From Lihuaxuella thermophila (GTDB taxonomy: Bacteria > Bacillota > Bacilli > Thermoactinomycetales > Thermoactinomycetaceae), in the NCBI RefSeq assembly GCF_900110165.1, contig NZ_FOCQ01000003.1, positions 248,001-312,000 on the forward strand: 64,000 bases of DNA, read 5' to 3'. The position numbers and the translations under genes were made by a program. Positions 1 through 9,024 of this stretch are shown here, piece after piece; the stretch's first letter is position 1, and every line of letters begins with the position of its first letter. Below the pieces are notes generated by a model. The model made no database searches and was not told the DNA's origin. It worked only from the letters and a program-made list of their open reading frames with translations.

Positions 1-1854
1 CACAGCGACGCGACGCCGGTCTTTCTGCCGGATATAGAGAGCCAGTTCTTCGGTCATCTTCCAGAAGGAAAACGGAGTAATCAGATAGATGCCCCGGAAT
101 TTTTCCATGGCCACATCCAGCAATTCCTTGGCAATCTCTACGCCTTCCCTTCTCCCCGCTTCCCGGTCCTCCTGAACGGCTTCCATCCGCTTCAGCACAT
201 GTTCCGGAATCTTAATCCCCGGCACTTCGTTATGCAGAAACAACGCATTGCGGTATCCGGTCAGCGGCATGATACCGATGAAAACAGGGATGCCCACATG
301 TTTGGTCGCTTCGTAAACATTCAGGATTCCTTGTTCATCATACACAGGCTGGGTCATCACAAAGTCGGCTCCGGCTGCCACCTTTTTCTCCAGCCTTCGC
401 ACCGCTGCTTCCAGCTGCCTTACATGAGGGTTAAAGGCGGTTCCCACCACAAAGCGGGCTTTTTGTTTTAATCTTTTTCCGGAAAAGGAAATACCGTCAT
501 TCAACTGTTTCACCATGCGAATCAATTCAAAGGAAGTGACATCATAAATGGAGCTGGCTCCCGGCAAGTCGCCCATTCGGGTGGGGTCCCCGGTAATCAC
601 GAGAATTTGGTCGATTCCCAGCGCATGGAGCCCCATCAGATGGGATTGTTGGCCGAGCAAGTTGCGGTCACGGCAAGCCACATGCACCAGCGGGTCGATG
701 CCGAATTGTGATTTCAAGATGGCTCCCAAAGCGAGATTGCTCATACGGGCGGTGGCCAGGGAGTTGTCCGCCATCGTGATCGTGTCGACACCGGCTTCCT
801 GCAAGCGCTGGGCTCCGGTTAAAAAGCCGCTGATCTCCAAATCCTTCGGCGTATCGAATTCACAGATAATGGTGCGTTCATTTTTCACCTTTTCGACCAC
901 TGTCGGTCGGGTCCGGACAATCTCTACCGGTTCCGTGGTTACCGCTTCGATTCGGCAAAGTTCAGGATTCACTCGTTTGACAGGTTTTTTTCCGGAAAGA
1001 GCGGCCGCTACCCGGCGAATATGCTCCGGAGTCGTCCCGCAGCATCCCCCGAGAAGGCGAACCCCCTGCTCCACTAATAAGTCTGCCGTTTCCTCAAAAT
1101 AGCCGGGGATCGATTTGTATTTCAGCTCCCCGTCACTCATTCCCAATCTGCCAGCGTTGGGGAAGGCGGACAGAATGAGGTTTTCCGGAACCACTGTCTT
1201 CTCCAGGCTTCGCAAAATCTCGACCGGGCCGAGCCGGCAATTGATCCCCACTCCGTCAGCGCCATGCTCCGCCAGCAAGCGGAAAGCTTCAGTTAAGGAA
1301 TACGCATCCCGTGTGCGTCCCACTTCGATGGTGGACAACTGGGCAATGAGCGGAACCCGGGTCAACGGGCGGATGGCCTTCACAGCGATCAGGAGCTCTT
1401 TTACATCCAAAAAAGTTTCCAGAATGATGGCATCCACTCCTGCATGCAAGAGAGCCGTGGCTTGTTCTTCATACATATCCCGATACTCTTCTTCATCAAA
1501 AGCCGCAACCCGGCCGGCGCAGATCGAACCGATGGAGCCGGCCACATAAGCATCCTCCCCCACGGATTCGCGCGCCACCTTCACCGCTTCCCGGTTGATG
1601 CGGATCACTTTGCTCTCCAGTCCGTACCGGGCCAGCCGCTCCCGGTTGGCTCCGTAGGTATTGGTTTCAATCAGGCGGGCTCCCGCTTCGTAATACGCCC
1701 GGTGGACTTCAGCGATCAAGGAGGGACTCGTCAGTACTAACTCTTCGTTGCAATGGCCGATCGAGACTCCCTGTTGAAATAAATAAGTGGCCATCGCTCC
1801 GTCCCCCACGATCAGGGACTCTGCCAGATACTCTTTTAACGGTTTTTTGCTCAA
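1..1854 (-). CDS. yitJ: Bifunctional homocysteine S-methyltransferase / methylenetetrahydrofolate reductase, 3' end cut by window edge
   Basis: The N-terminal half is a homocysteine-binding TIM barrel with the zinc-ligand motif GGCCGTTPEH near residue 275. The C-terminal half resembles MetF-type 5,10-methylene-THF reductase (MADNSLATARMSN, ITGDPTRMGDLPG). This fusion is typical of Bacillales YitJ and supplies 5-methyl-THF for methionine synthesis. A TTG start at 1854 is chosen because GGAGGA at 1861-1866 lies six bases upstream and translation from it begins MSKKPLKEYL. The gene follows metH on the same strand after only 12 bp, so the two are almost certainly cotranscribed under the upstream S-box. 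The C-terminus lies outside the window. The family is clear. Confidence 0.93.
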   Translation of the reverse strand, partial: MSKKPLKEYLAESLIVGDGAMATYLFQQGVSIGHCNEELVLTSPSLIAEVHRAYYEAGARLIETNTYGANRERLARYGLESKVIRINREAVKVARESVGEDAYVAGSIGSICAGRVAAFDEEEYRDMYEEQATALLHAGVDAIILETFLDVKELLIAVKAIRPLTRVPLIAQLSTIEVGRTRDAYSLTEAFRLLAEHGADGVGINCRLGPVEILRSLEKTVVPENLILSAFPNAGRLGMSDGELKYKSIPGYFEETADLLVEQGVRLLGGCCGTTPEHIRRVAAALSGKKPVKRVNPELCRIEAVTTEPVEIVRTRPTVVEKVKNERTIICEFDTPKDLEISGFLTGAQRLQEAGVDTITMADNSLATARMSNLALGAILKSQFGIDPLVHVACRDRNLLGQQSHLMGLHALGIDQILVITGDPTRMGDLPGASSIYDVTSFELIRMVKQLNDGISFSGKRLKQKARFVVGTAFNPHVRQLEAAVRRLEKKVAAGADFVMTQPVYDEQGILNVYEATKHVGIPVFIGIMPLTGYRNALFLHNEVPGIKIPEHVLKRMEAVQEDREAGRREGVEIAKELLDVAMEKFRGIYLITPFSFWKMTEELALYIRQKDRRRVAV

Positions 1855-1866
1855 CTCGACTCCTCC

Positions 1867-4800
1867 TTACACCGCATTGAAATAACGCGCCTGGGGATGT
1901 GAAAATACCATGGCCGAAACAGAAGCTTCAGGCTCCATCATACATCCCTCGGTAAGATGGATGCCGATCGTTTCAGGCTGGATCAAACGGAACAGCTTTT
2001 TCTGATCTTCCAGATTCGGACAGGCCGGATAGCCGAACGATACGCGAATCCCCTGGTATCTGGCGCCAAACCGCTCTTTCATGGTCATCTCAGCCGGATC
2101 GGGGAAGCCCCAGCGGTCCCTCATCACATGGTGCAAGCGCTCGGCGAAAGCTTCGGCCAGCTCCAGCGCCACCGCCTGCAGCAGATGCGAATGGAGATAA
2201 TCCCCGTCGTTTTTCCATTGCTCCGACAGTTCCCTCACACCAATCCCGGCCGTGACGGCGAGGAATCCGACATAATCCATGACCCCCGACTCCGCGGGAC
2301 GCAGGTAGTCGGCCAGACAAAGATAGGGTGGCTTGGTCTGGCGCGGGAATGAAAAACGTTCCAGTATACGGCCGGGCTCCGCCGGATCGTAGACGAGAAT
2401 GTCATTTCCGTCTGCCTGGGCAGGGAAAAACCGGTATACCCCCTGCGGACGGATCAGACGGTCCCGGATGGCACGCAGGATGAATTCATCCACCCTGTCC
2501 TTTAGCTCCACTGCCTTCGGATCCCCCTCTTCCAGCAACTTCTCCACATTCCCCCGGATGCCCAAATGCTTGCTCAGAAGCATCTGCTCATTCAGATAGG
2601 GAAGCAGATGGGTGACCGGATAATCGCGATACACGTGACGTTCAAAGTCAGGCGGCACATAAACGGGGGCTTCCCTGTCCACTGTGCTTCTCGCGGCCGA
2701 AACGGACACCGTCTCCGCCCGTTCTTTTTGCTCCGCCCGTTCCAGAGCTGCCAGCCGGCTGCGTCGAAGCTCTTCCACCAGCGCTTCTCTCTCTTCGGGG
2801 TTCATCAGCCGGTTGGCCAGTTCCAGGCCATTCATGGCATCTTTCGCGTACAGGACAGGACCGTCGTATTCGGGAGCGATCCTCGTTTCGGTGAACTTGC
2901 GCGAAAGGGCCGCTCCGCCCACCAGCAACGGAATGTCGATGTCGGCCGCTTTTAAATCCTGGGCCGTCACCACCATCTGTTGCGCCGACTTGACCAGGAG
3001 TCCGGACAGCCCGATCGCATCCGGCTTTTCCTTGCGCGCCGCCTCGATCAACTGCTCCGGCGGCACTTTAATCCCCAGATTGACCACCTCGTAGCCATTA
3101 TTGGACAAAATAATTTCCACCAAGTTTTTGCCGATGTCGTGGACATCTCCTTTTACCGTGGCCAGAATGATTTTGCCTTTGGTGTTGGTTTCCGTTTTAT
3201 CCATGTGTGGTTCAAGGAAAGCCACCGATGCTTTCATCACTTCCGCACTCTGCAATACTTCGGCGACAATCAGCTGGTTATCGTTGAACAACCGGCCCAC
3301 TTCATCCATTCCCGCCATCAGTGGCCCATTGATAATGTCGAGCGGCGCATATTTTTTCAGCGCTTCCTCCAGATCCTCAAACAGCCCGTCTTTGCTTCCT
3401 TCCACGACATAACGGGCCAGTCTCTCCTCCAGGGACAGGTTGGTGACGGGAATTTTCTTTTCTACCTTTTTCTCCCGGTAAAAAGCGGTAAATTCAGCCA
3501 ACACCGCTTCGTAATTTCCGTGGTCGGTTTCAAATAAAAGCTGCTGGGCCAAGCGTCTTTCTTCTTCCGGGATGGAGGCATACCGCTCCAGTTTCTCGGT
3601 GTTGACAATCGCATAATCCAGCCCCGCCTTGGTGCATTCATACATGTAAACGGCGTTCAACACTTCGCGTCCCGCACCCGGCAACCCGAACGAAACATTG
3701 GAGATACCCAGAATCGTCGAGCACTGGGGCAACGCTTCCTTGATCAGCCGGATGCCTTCCACTGTCTCGAGAGCGGAACCGATGTACTGCTCGTCCCCTG
3801 TTCCCACCGGAAAGACAAGCGGGTCAAAAATAATATCCTCCGGACGAACCCCGTATTTACGGACAAGCAGGTCATACGACCGCTTCGCCACTTCCAGCTT
3901 GCGCTCTCTGGATACCGCCATGCCCTTTTCATCGATCGTTCCGACCACAACCGCCGCCCCGTAACGGTGAAGGAGCGGGACCACCTCGGCGAAACGCTCT
4001 TCCCCGTCTTCCAGGTTGATCGAGTTGATCACTGCCTTTCCCTGCGAATAGGCAAGGGCACGATCCAGCACCCGGGGATCTGTCGAATCAATCATCAGGG
4101 GAACCTTCACTTTTTTGGTGACAAACTTCAAGAATTGCTCCATATCCGCCAGCTCATCGCGATCCGGATCGGCGAGGCAGATGTCGATAATCTGTGCTCC
4201 GCCTTTCACCTGTTTGCGGGCAATTTCAGAAGCTTCTTCATATTTCTCTTCTGCGATGAGCCGTTTAAACTTCCTGGACCCGATCACATTGGTCCGCTCT
4301 CCGACCAAAAGCGGGCGGTTTTCCGGCTCCAGATAAACGGGTTCGATCCCGGAGACCGCAGGAGGGTGCTGTTTCGCCGGCTGACGGGGTTGCTTTTCTT
4401 TCATCGCCTCGGCAATCGCCCGGATATGTTCCGGTGTCGTTCCACAGCAGCCGCCGGCCATGTTCAACCAACCGGCATCGGCAAAGTCGGCCAGTTTGCG
4501 GGCCAGAGCCTGCGGCGTTTCCAGGTAGTTGCCGTCTTCATCCGGAAGACCGGCATTGGGATAACAGCTTACCGCACAACCGGCCAAGCCTGACAGAGTC
4601 CGGATGTGATCCTTCATAAATTCCGGGCCGGTCGCGCAATTGAGGCCGACCGCAATCGGTTTGAGGTGTTCAACCGAGATATAAAAGGCTTCAATACCCT
4701 GACCGGCCAGCATCGTTCCCATCGGCTCGATCGTGCCGGAGATCATGATGGGAAGCTCTGTCCCGAGCTCTTCAAATGCCCGGCGAATCCCGATACTGCC

Positions 4801-5325
4801 TGCTTTCACATTGAGCGTGTCCTGGGACGTTTCCAGCAGGAGGAGGTCGACTCCCCCCCGGATCAACGCTTTCGCCTGGAGGTAGTAAGAATCGATCAGT
4901 TCCTCAAACGTAACTCCGCCGGTGACGGATAACGTTTTCGTCGTCGGTCCCATCGCCCCGGCAACATAGCGCGGCCAGTCCGGGGTCGACCATTTGTCGC
5001 GCATTTCCACGGCACAGCGCGCCGCCGCCAGGTTGATCTCCTCCGTCCGGTGCTGAAGATTGTATTCCGCCAGCACAACGGAAGTCGCTCCAAACGTATT
5101 GGTTTCCACAATATCGGCTCCCGCTTCAAAGTAGGCGTCGTGAATCCGGCGGATCAGATCGGGACGGGTGATATTCAAAAATTCATTGCATCCGTCATAC
5201 GCTTCCCCGCCGAAGTCCTCCGCCGTGAGGTTGGCCTGCTGCAACATGGTCCCCATCGCGCCGTCCAAAATGAGAATCTTTTCTTTTAACCGCTCTGCCA
5301 CCGTCTTTTTCTTCATTGTCTTCAT
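1867..5325 (-). CDS. metH: Cobalamin-dependent methionine synthase
   Basis: This is a full-length MetH of 1152 residues that transfers the methyl group of 5-methyl-THF to homocysteine through cobalamin. Domains in order are: the homocysteine barrel with Zn-binding GGCCGTTPEH near residue 290; the pterin-binding barrel beginning VGERTNVIGSRKF near 345; the B12 cap and Rossmann domain with the cobalt-ligand motif DVHDIG near 725; and the AdoMet-dependent reactivation domain at about 930-1152 (EMTMKERFGARYQGIRVSFG). All catalytic modules are present, so the enzyme looks functional. It is the first gene behind the S-box leader and shares an operon with yitJ. Confidence 0.97.
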   Translation of the reverse strand: MKTMKKKTVAERLKEKILILDGAMGTMLQQANLTAEDFGGEAYDGCNEFLNITRPDLIRRIHDAYFEAGADIVETNTFGATSVVLAEYNLQHRTEEINLAAARCAVEMRDKWSTPDWPRYVAGAMGPTTKTLSVTGGVTFEELIDSYYLQAKALIRGGVDLLLLETSQDTLNVKAGSIGIRRAFEELGTELPIMISGTIEPMGTMLAGQGIEAFYISVEHLKPIAVGLNCATGPEFMKDHIRTLSGLAGCAVSCYPNAGLPDEDGNYLETPQALARKLADFADAGWLNMAGGCCGTTPEHIRAIAEAMKEKQPRQPAKQHPPAVSGIEPVYLEPENRPLLVGERTNVIGSRKFKRLIAEEKYEEASEIARKQVKGGAQIIDICLADPDRDELADMEQFLKFVTKKVKVPLMIDSTDPRVLDRALAYSQGKAVINSINLEDGEERFAEVVPLLHRYGAAVVVGTIDEKGMAVSRERKLEVAKRSYDLLVRKYGVRPEDIIFDPLVFPVGTGDEQYIGSALETVEGIRLIKEALPQCSTILGISNVSFGLPGAGREVLNAVYMYECTKAGLDYAIVNTEKLERYASIPEEERRLAQQLLFETDHGNYEAVLAEFTAFYREKKVEKKIPVTNLSLEERLARYVVEGSKDGLFEDLEEALKKYAPLDIINGPLMAGMDEVGRLFNDNQLIVAEVLQSAEVMKASVAFLEPHMDKTETNTKGKIILATVKGDVHDIGKNLVEIILSNNGYEVVNLGIKVPPEQLIEAARKEKPDAIGLSGLLVKSAQQMVVTAQDLKAADIDIPLLVGGAALSRKFTETRIAPEYDGPVLYAKDAMNGLELANRLMNPEEREALVEELRRSRLAALERAEQKERAETVSVSAARSTVDREAPVYVPPDFERHVYRDYPVTHLLPYLNEQMLLSKHLGIRGNVEKLLEEGDPKAVELKDRVDEFILRAIRDRLIRPQGVYRFFPAQADGNDILVYDPAEPGRILERFSFPRQTKPPYLCLADYLRPAESGVMDYVGFLAVTAGIGVRELSEQWKNDGDYLHSHLLQAVALELAEAFAERLHHVMRDRWGFPDPAEMTMKERFGARYQGIRVSFGYPACPNLEDQKKLFRLIQPETIGIHLTEGCMMEPEASVSAMVFSHPQARYFNAV

Positions 5326-5347
5326 CCTTTTTTATCAAAAAATAATA

Positions 5348-5387
5348 TTGAAAAACGCCTTTTCCACTCTGAGAGCAGAAAAGGCGT
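5348..5387 (-). terminator. Intrinsic terminator of the S-box expression platform
   Basis: On the minus strand ACGCCTTTT pairs with AAAAGGCGT around a 15-base loop and is followed by a run of T. It lies between the S-box aptamer and the metH start, which is the expected position for SAM-controlled premature termination. Confidence 0.85.
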
Positions 5388-5406
5388 CTACATTCATTCT
5401 CGACCT

Positions 5407-5516
5407 CTCTCATCTCTCAGAGAAAACTTCTCTGCAGGAATTGGCACCTCATTGGAATTCCTCCAACCGGTTGCCGGGCTTCATCGGGCCAGTCCCTCCG
5501 CCACTCTGGATAAGAG
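5407..5516 (-). ncRNA. SAM-I (S-box) riboswitch aptamer
   Basis: The minus strand shows the canonical S-box landmarks: CTCTTATCCAGAG, then GGCGGAGGGAC, GATGAAGCCCGGCAACC, AGGTGCCAATTCCTGC and the closing GATGAGAG. The P1 helix CUCUUAUC/GAUGAGAG pairs over eight positions. It should sense SAM and shut off metH-yitJ through the terminator that follows when SAM is plentiful. Confidence 0.95.
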
Positions 5517-5532
5517 AATATATATTTAATAC

Positions 5533-5561
5533 AATATACAAACAATTCGCGGATATGTCAA
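5533..5561 (-). promoter_or_regulatory. Sigma-A promoter of metH-yitJ
   Basis: A perfect -35 TTGACA (5556-5561) and a -10 TATATT (5533-5538) are separated by 17 bp. This places the transcript start a few bases upstream of the S-box aptamer. Confidence 0.8.
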
Positions 5562-5777
5562 CTGTAGATATCTCTATTTTATTTTGTCTCCATCACGTCT
5601 GTCCAGCTTTTTTCTACATCGCCGTATAAACCGGATCGTTTTCTTTGCCGGCCGGATCACTCCATCCACCCGGGATGCGCACGAACGGCCCGCCAACACC
5701 GGTCGGAACTTCGCTGGAAACTTTTCACCCCTGTCGGAGGGGTTAAACGGGCTCCGTACCTAACTCTTTTAGTTGAA

Positions 5778-7136
5778 TTACCTTGTCAACAAGGCTTGGT
5801 GACGATGTTTCAGTGCATGAAACTCGTCCATCCCACTTACCTTTTTCCCCTGCTTCATCCTGGGTTTGGGTTCATCTGCAAGATCCGCGAGCAAGCCGGC
5901 TGCCAGTGTCCCGGCGTTATAAAGATCTTCTTTCTGAATTTTATCAAGCGTATCCTGATCGGTATGATAATTGGGATCTTCCGCATAGTGCAGGAAAGCC
6001 ACCGGTATGCCTGCATTTGCAAATGGCACATGGTCGCTGCGGTTGGACCAGGATCTTGCATGGGCGATCCCCATTTCTTCCGCTTTTTGCTCAGCCGCGT
6101 CAACCAGGTAAGACTGGTCTCCATCCGCAGCGGTCATGATGTAGAGGGTATCCCCCACTCCCACCATATCCATATTGATCATTCCGGCAATCTCGGCCTT
6201 TTGCTCCTGAGTGAGCGATTCCACATACTTTTCAGAGCCGACAAGTCCGGCCTCTTCCGCCCCAAAAGCGATAAAGCGGATCTGGTGATCCCATTTTTTC
6301 TTGGACAAGATGCGCGCTACTTCCAGCATCGTAGCCGTTCCGGAAGCGTTGTCATTGGCGGCGGGTGTATCCACCCCGTCATAGTGGGCGCCGAGAACGA
6401 TCGTTTTGGGATTGCTCGCTTTTTGATCCGCTTTTAATGTGGCGATCACATTTTGCGAATAGCTTTGCCGGATCTCCGTATCCGCTTTCATCGTAACGAC
6501 CACTTGACTCCCCTGATCGAGAAGGCCCTTGAGGTAAACTCCGTCCACATCGCTGAGCGCCAGCGCAGGAATACTGGAAGGCTGGCCCAGCGTTCCATTG
6601 ATGGTCCCGCTCACATTGTTGTAAATAAGGACTCCGACGGCTCCCGCTTTAGCAGCGTTTTCTGTTTTTTCATAGAATGTGTAACCTCCGCGCTTGATGA
6701 GGGCGATTTTTCCTTTTGCATCAATTCTGGAGAAATCATCGGGCCCCCCAAGTCCGGCATCGACGATTTCCTGTGTGATTCCGGCATCCGGAGTGCTGGC
6801 GGAATACTCAAAAGCATGGGTCCCAAGCTCTTTAGCCTCAGGCTGGTTTACTTTCAAAGATGCCCCGCGATTGATAAATGCGGTGAACGGGAATTTTTGG
6901 ATTTGCACCTCCAGCCCCATTTTGCGGAATTTTTTTGCAATAAATGCAGCCGCTTGATGTTCCCCCTCCGTTCCGGCCACCCTTGCGTCATCCTTGTATG
7001 CCAGCCGGGCGATATCCGCGTAAATTCTTTCCGCTGAAACTTTGGGCTGAACCGCCGGTTTGGCGAAAGCCGTCGTGAAAAGAAGAGAGGCTGGTAAGAC
7101 CAGCGACAAAGATGCGAGCAAAAGCTTTCTTTTCAT
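5778..7136 (-). CDS. Secreted M28-family zinc aminopeptidase with PA domain
   Basis: The 452-residue product has an N-terminal signal peptide (hydrophobic LLLASLSLVLPASLLFTT, cleavage near AFA-KP). A protease-associated domain follows at about 120-220 (KGKIALIKRGGYTFYEKTENA). The M28 metallopeptidase domain has zinc ligands in GAHYDGV, NDNASG, GAEEAG, MDMVG and the final NYHTDQD. It resembles the Bacillus YwaD aminopeptidase and should release N-terminal amino acids outside the cell. AAGGAGGAT lies just upstream of the ATG. The last 40 residues are basic and fall outside the catalytic fold. It appears to be a single-gene transcription unit. Confidence 0.93.
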   Translation of the reverse strand: MKRKLLLASLSLVLPASLLFTTAFAKPAVQPKVSAERIYADIARLAYKDDARVAGTEGEHQAAAFIAKKFRKMGLEVQIQKFPFTAFINRGASLKVNQPEAKELGTHAFEYSASTPDAGITQEIVDAGLGGPDDFSRIDAKGKIALIKRGGYTFYEKTENAAKAGAVGVLIYNNVSGTINGTLGQPSSIPALALSDVDGVYLKGLLDQGSQVVVTMKADTEIRQSYSQNVIATLKADQKASNPKTIVLGAHYDGVDTPAANDNASGTATMLEVARILSKKKWDHQIRFIAFGAEEAGLVGSEKYVESLTQEQKAEIAGMINMDMVGVGDTLYIMTAADGDQSYLVDAAEQKAEEMGIAHARSWSNRSDHVPFANAGIPVAFLHYAEDPNYHTDQDTLDKIQKEDLYNAGTLAAGLLADLADEPKPRMKQGKKVSGMDEFHALKHRHQALLTR

Positions 7137-7237
7137 GAAGATCCTCCTTACAACGATTTCCTTAATTTTTCACGAAACAAATAGATAATTCTACACATTC
7201 GAATCTTTTCCTGTATTCAACCGACCGGCCTCGAAGC

Positions 7238-7274
7238 AAAAAAAATAAGCATCTCAAAAAATTTGATGAGATGC
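7238..7274 (-). terminator. Terminator of the XRE-TPR gene
   Basis: The minus strand carries GCATCTC/GAGATGC (7268-7274 with 7249-7255), a seven-bp stem followed by a T-rich tract, 14 bp past the stop codon at 7288. Confidence 0.8.
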
Positions 7275-7287
7275 CGTCACTTGAACC

Positions 7288-8622
7288 TTACCATTTACTC
7301 GTCAACCCCGGGTTGAGCCTCAACTGTTTTTGCGATTGATAGAGCTTTTCTGTTGTATCTCTGAGTTCATCCCGATTCCCTGACTGCTCATGACATTGGG
7401 CAATTTCGTAGTACCCCGCGCATACCCGCTCCGCGAGTTTGTTTTTCTCAGCCAGGTACACGGATCGCTTGAGATAGGAGACCGCTTCGCTGTATTGTTT
7501 CTTCTCTTTCAGCAAACGTCCCATCATGAAAAGGGCCAGGCTTAACTCTGCATCATCCTCCAGCTCTTCTCCCCATTTGACGGCTTGCTCCAAGATCTCC
7601 TGCGCCCGTACCCATTTTTGCTGCAATAAATAGAGATGTCCCAGAGAACAGTAAACCTGAATCATTTCCTTTTTATTGGAAATCCGGTCCTTCAGGTTCA
7701 TAATAAACTCAAAACAGGTCTCCGCATCCTCCCAATCGGAAAGCTCCATGTAAGCGATCCCGAGGATGTTCCATAATCTAAACATGCCGTCATAATTCTT
7801 GCTGGCGGCTGCTATGCGAATTCCTTCTCTGGCATAACGGACCGCATCATGATATAACTTCATGCGCCGGAACAGGTCGGCTCTGAGCGCATACATCCTG
7901 AGCAGTACACCCTGGTTTTGAATGTGCGGAATAAAACTCCACAGCTCGTCCAGACTTTTTTGCGCTTCATCCACGCGTCCCAACCGGTCCAGATAAACGA
8001 CGCGGTTCATCATCAAGGAGTACTGAACCTGGTCATAACCGGACGCCCCTTCCTGAAAAACTTCCAATCCGCGTTCTGCAAACTTCAATGCTTGCTCCCA
8101 GTCATTTTGCGCTGAACGACACTCCGCAAGATGTTCATAACTGATCGCTTCCAGATTTGTCTTCTGTGAGTAGGCGTCCTGGTAAGACAACCGAATTGCT
8201 TCGCCAAACTCACGTTCAGCTTTTCTCCAGTCCTTTTTCCCGGCATAACATTTTCCCTTTAAAAAATGAACGGTAGCGGGGTGACTGGAAGGAGATTCCT
8301 CTAAAATTTCCGATAAATAACGGAGTGCGCCTCCTTCATTGCCTATTTCGATCATCGTTTCCACAGCTGTGAATTTCAGCTGTAAGCTCTCCATGTTTTC
8401 GCTGTCTTTTTCCATTAATTCCGGAATTTCATTGATATCGATATTTAATTTACTTAATAAATATAATACTTTTTCTTTATTGACATGCGGGACTCCACGC
8501 TCGATATTACTGATTGTCGCTGTGGAGATGTGCTCATCGGACAAATCTTCCAGGCGCAGCCCTCGCTCCTTTCTAATTTTACGGATAAATTTGCCAATTT
8601 CGTTCATTTCTAAAACGTTCAA
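7288..8622 (-). CDS. XRE-family transcriptional regulator with TPR domain
   Basis: The product has 444 residues. An N-terminal helix-turn-helix at about 8-65 includes RGLRLEDLSDEHISTATISN and IERGVPHVNKEKV. Serial tetratricopeptide repeats follow at about 90-430 (for example ISYEHLAECRSAQNDWEQAL and MMGRLLKEKKQYSEAVSYL). This layout is that of RRNPP-like or PlcR/Rap-type peptide-responsive regulators; no ligand can be assigned here. The TTG start has AAAGGGAG upstream. No adjacent signalling-peptide gene was recognised. Confidence 0.88.
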   Translation of the reverse strand: MNVLEMNEIGKFIRKIRKERGLRLEDLSDEHISTATISNIERGVPHVNKEKVLYLLSKLNIDINEIPELMEKDSENMESLQLKFTAVETMIEIGNEGGALRYLSEILEESPSSHPATVHFLKGKCYAGKKDWRKAEREFGEAIRLSYQDAYSQKTNLEAISYEHLAECRSAQNDWEQALKFAERGLEVFQEGASGYDQVQYSLMMNRVVYLDRLGRVDEAQKSLDELWSFIPHIQNQGVLLRMYALRADLFRRMKLYHDAVRYAREGIRIAAASKNYDGMFRLWNILGIAYMELSDWEDAETCFEFIMNLKDRISNKKEMIQVYCSLGHLYLLQQKWVRAQEILEQAVKWGEELEDDAELSLALFMMGRLLKEKKQYSEAVSYLKRSVYLAEKNKLAERVCAGYYEIAQCHEQSGNRDELRDTTEKLYQSQKQLRLNPGLTSKW

Positions 8623-8671
8623 TGTCGATCTCCCTTTCGGAATCTTGTTATATCTAGTTTAATCTATCTCT

Positions 8672-8923
8672 TTATTGAAATAAATAAAGAAATGCATAAA
8701 AACTGGGATATTTAGGAGTGTAAATTTTTCCATACTCCGGCCAAAAAGCAAATGACTCCAATTTTACTGGTTTTTTAAGAAAATAAATTTGTCTTCCCCA
8801 TTGATACGTAAACTTTATTAAAGAAAAAAGTGCCAGTTCGGCACCAAAAAAATAAAACGGACGATCACACCCCTGGATGAAAGACCGCTCCGCAATTTGT
8901 TTTCCTAGCGCAGAGTCACCCAC
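8672..8923 (-). CDS. Doubtful small ORF (83 aa), unknown
   Basis: A GTG start with GGAGG five bases upstream opens an 83-codon frame rich in aromatic residues. It has no recognised domain and runs into A/T-rich DNA. It overlaps the end of the 39-codon frame at 8905-9024 in another frame, so at most one of the two is likely to be real. It is reported only because its ribosome binding site is good. Confidence 0.2.
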   Translation of the reverse strand: MGDSALGKQIAERSFIQGCDRPFYFFGAELALFSLIKFTYQWGRQIYFLKKPVKLESFAFWPEYGKIYTPKYPSFYAFLYLFQ

Positions 8924-9024
8924 TTATTCCTCCGCTCCGTCTGTCGATCCGTTTCATAAATAAAGACCGGGACCTGGTTCAAATCAACAACAAGTTCCGG
9001 TTCATGAATGCGAAAATCTGCCAA
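8905..9024 (-). CDS. Possible 39-aa ORF downstream of the DUF4397 gene
   Basis: A frame beginning at TTG reads MADFRIHEPELVVDLNQVPV and continues to end in RRNKWVTLR. The composition is protein-like (balanced charge, no A/T bias). It overlaps the last codons of the upstream DUF4397 gene in another frame. There is no strong ribosome binding site, so it could be a translationally coupled small protein or the remnant tail of a frameshifted gene. Confidence 0.25.
   Translation of the reverse strand: MADFRIHEPELVVDLNQVPVFIYETDRQTERRNKWVTLR

Noticed and set aside
8672-8923. Mobile-element or transposase remnant
   Set aside because: No transposase motif, terminal inverted repeat or target duplication could be found.
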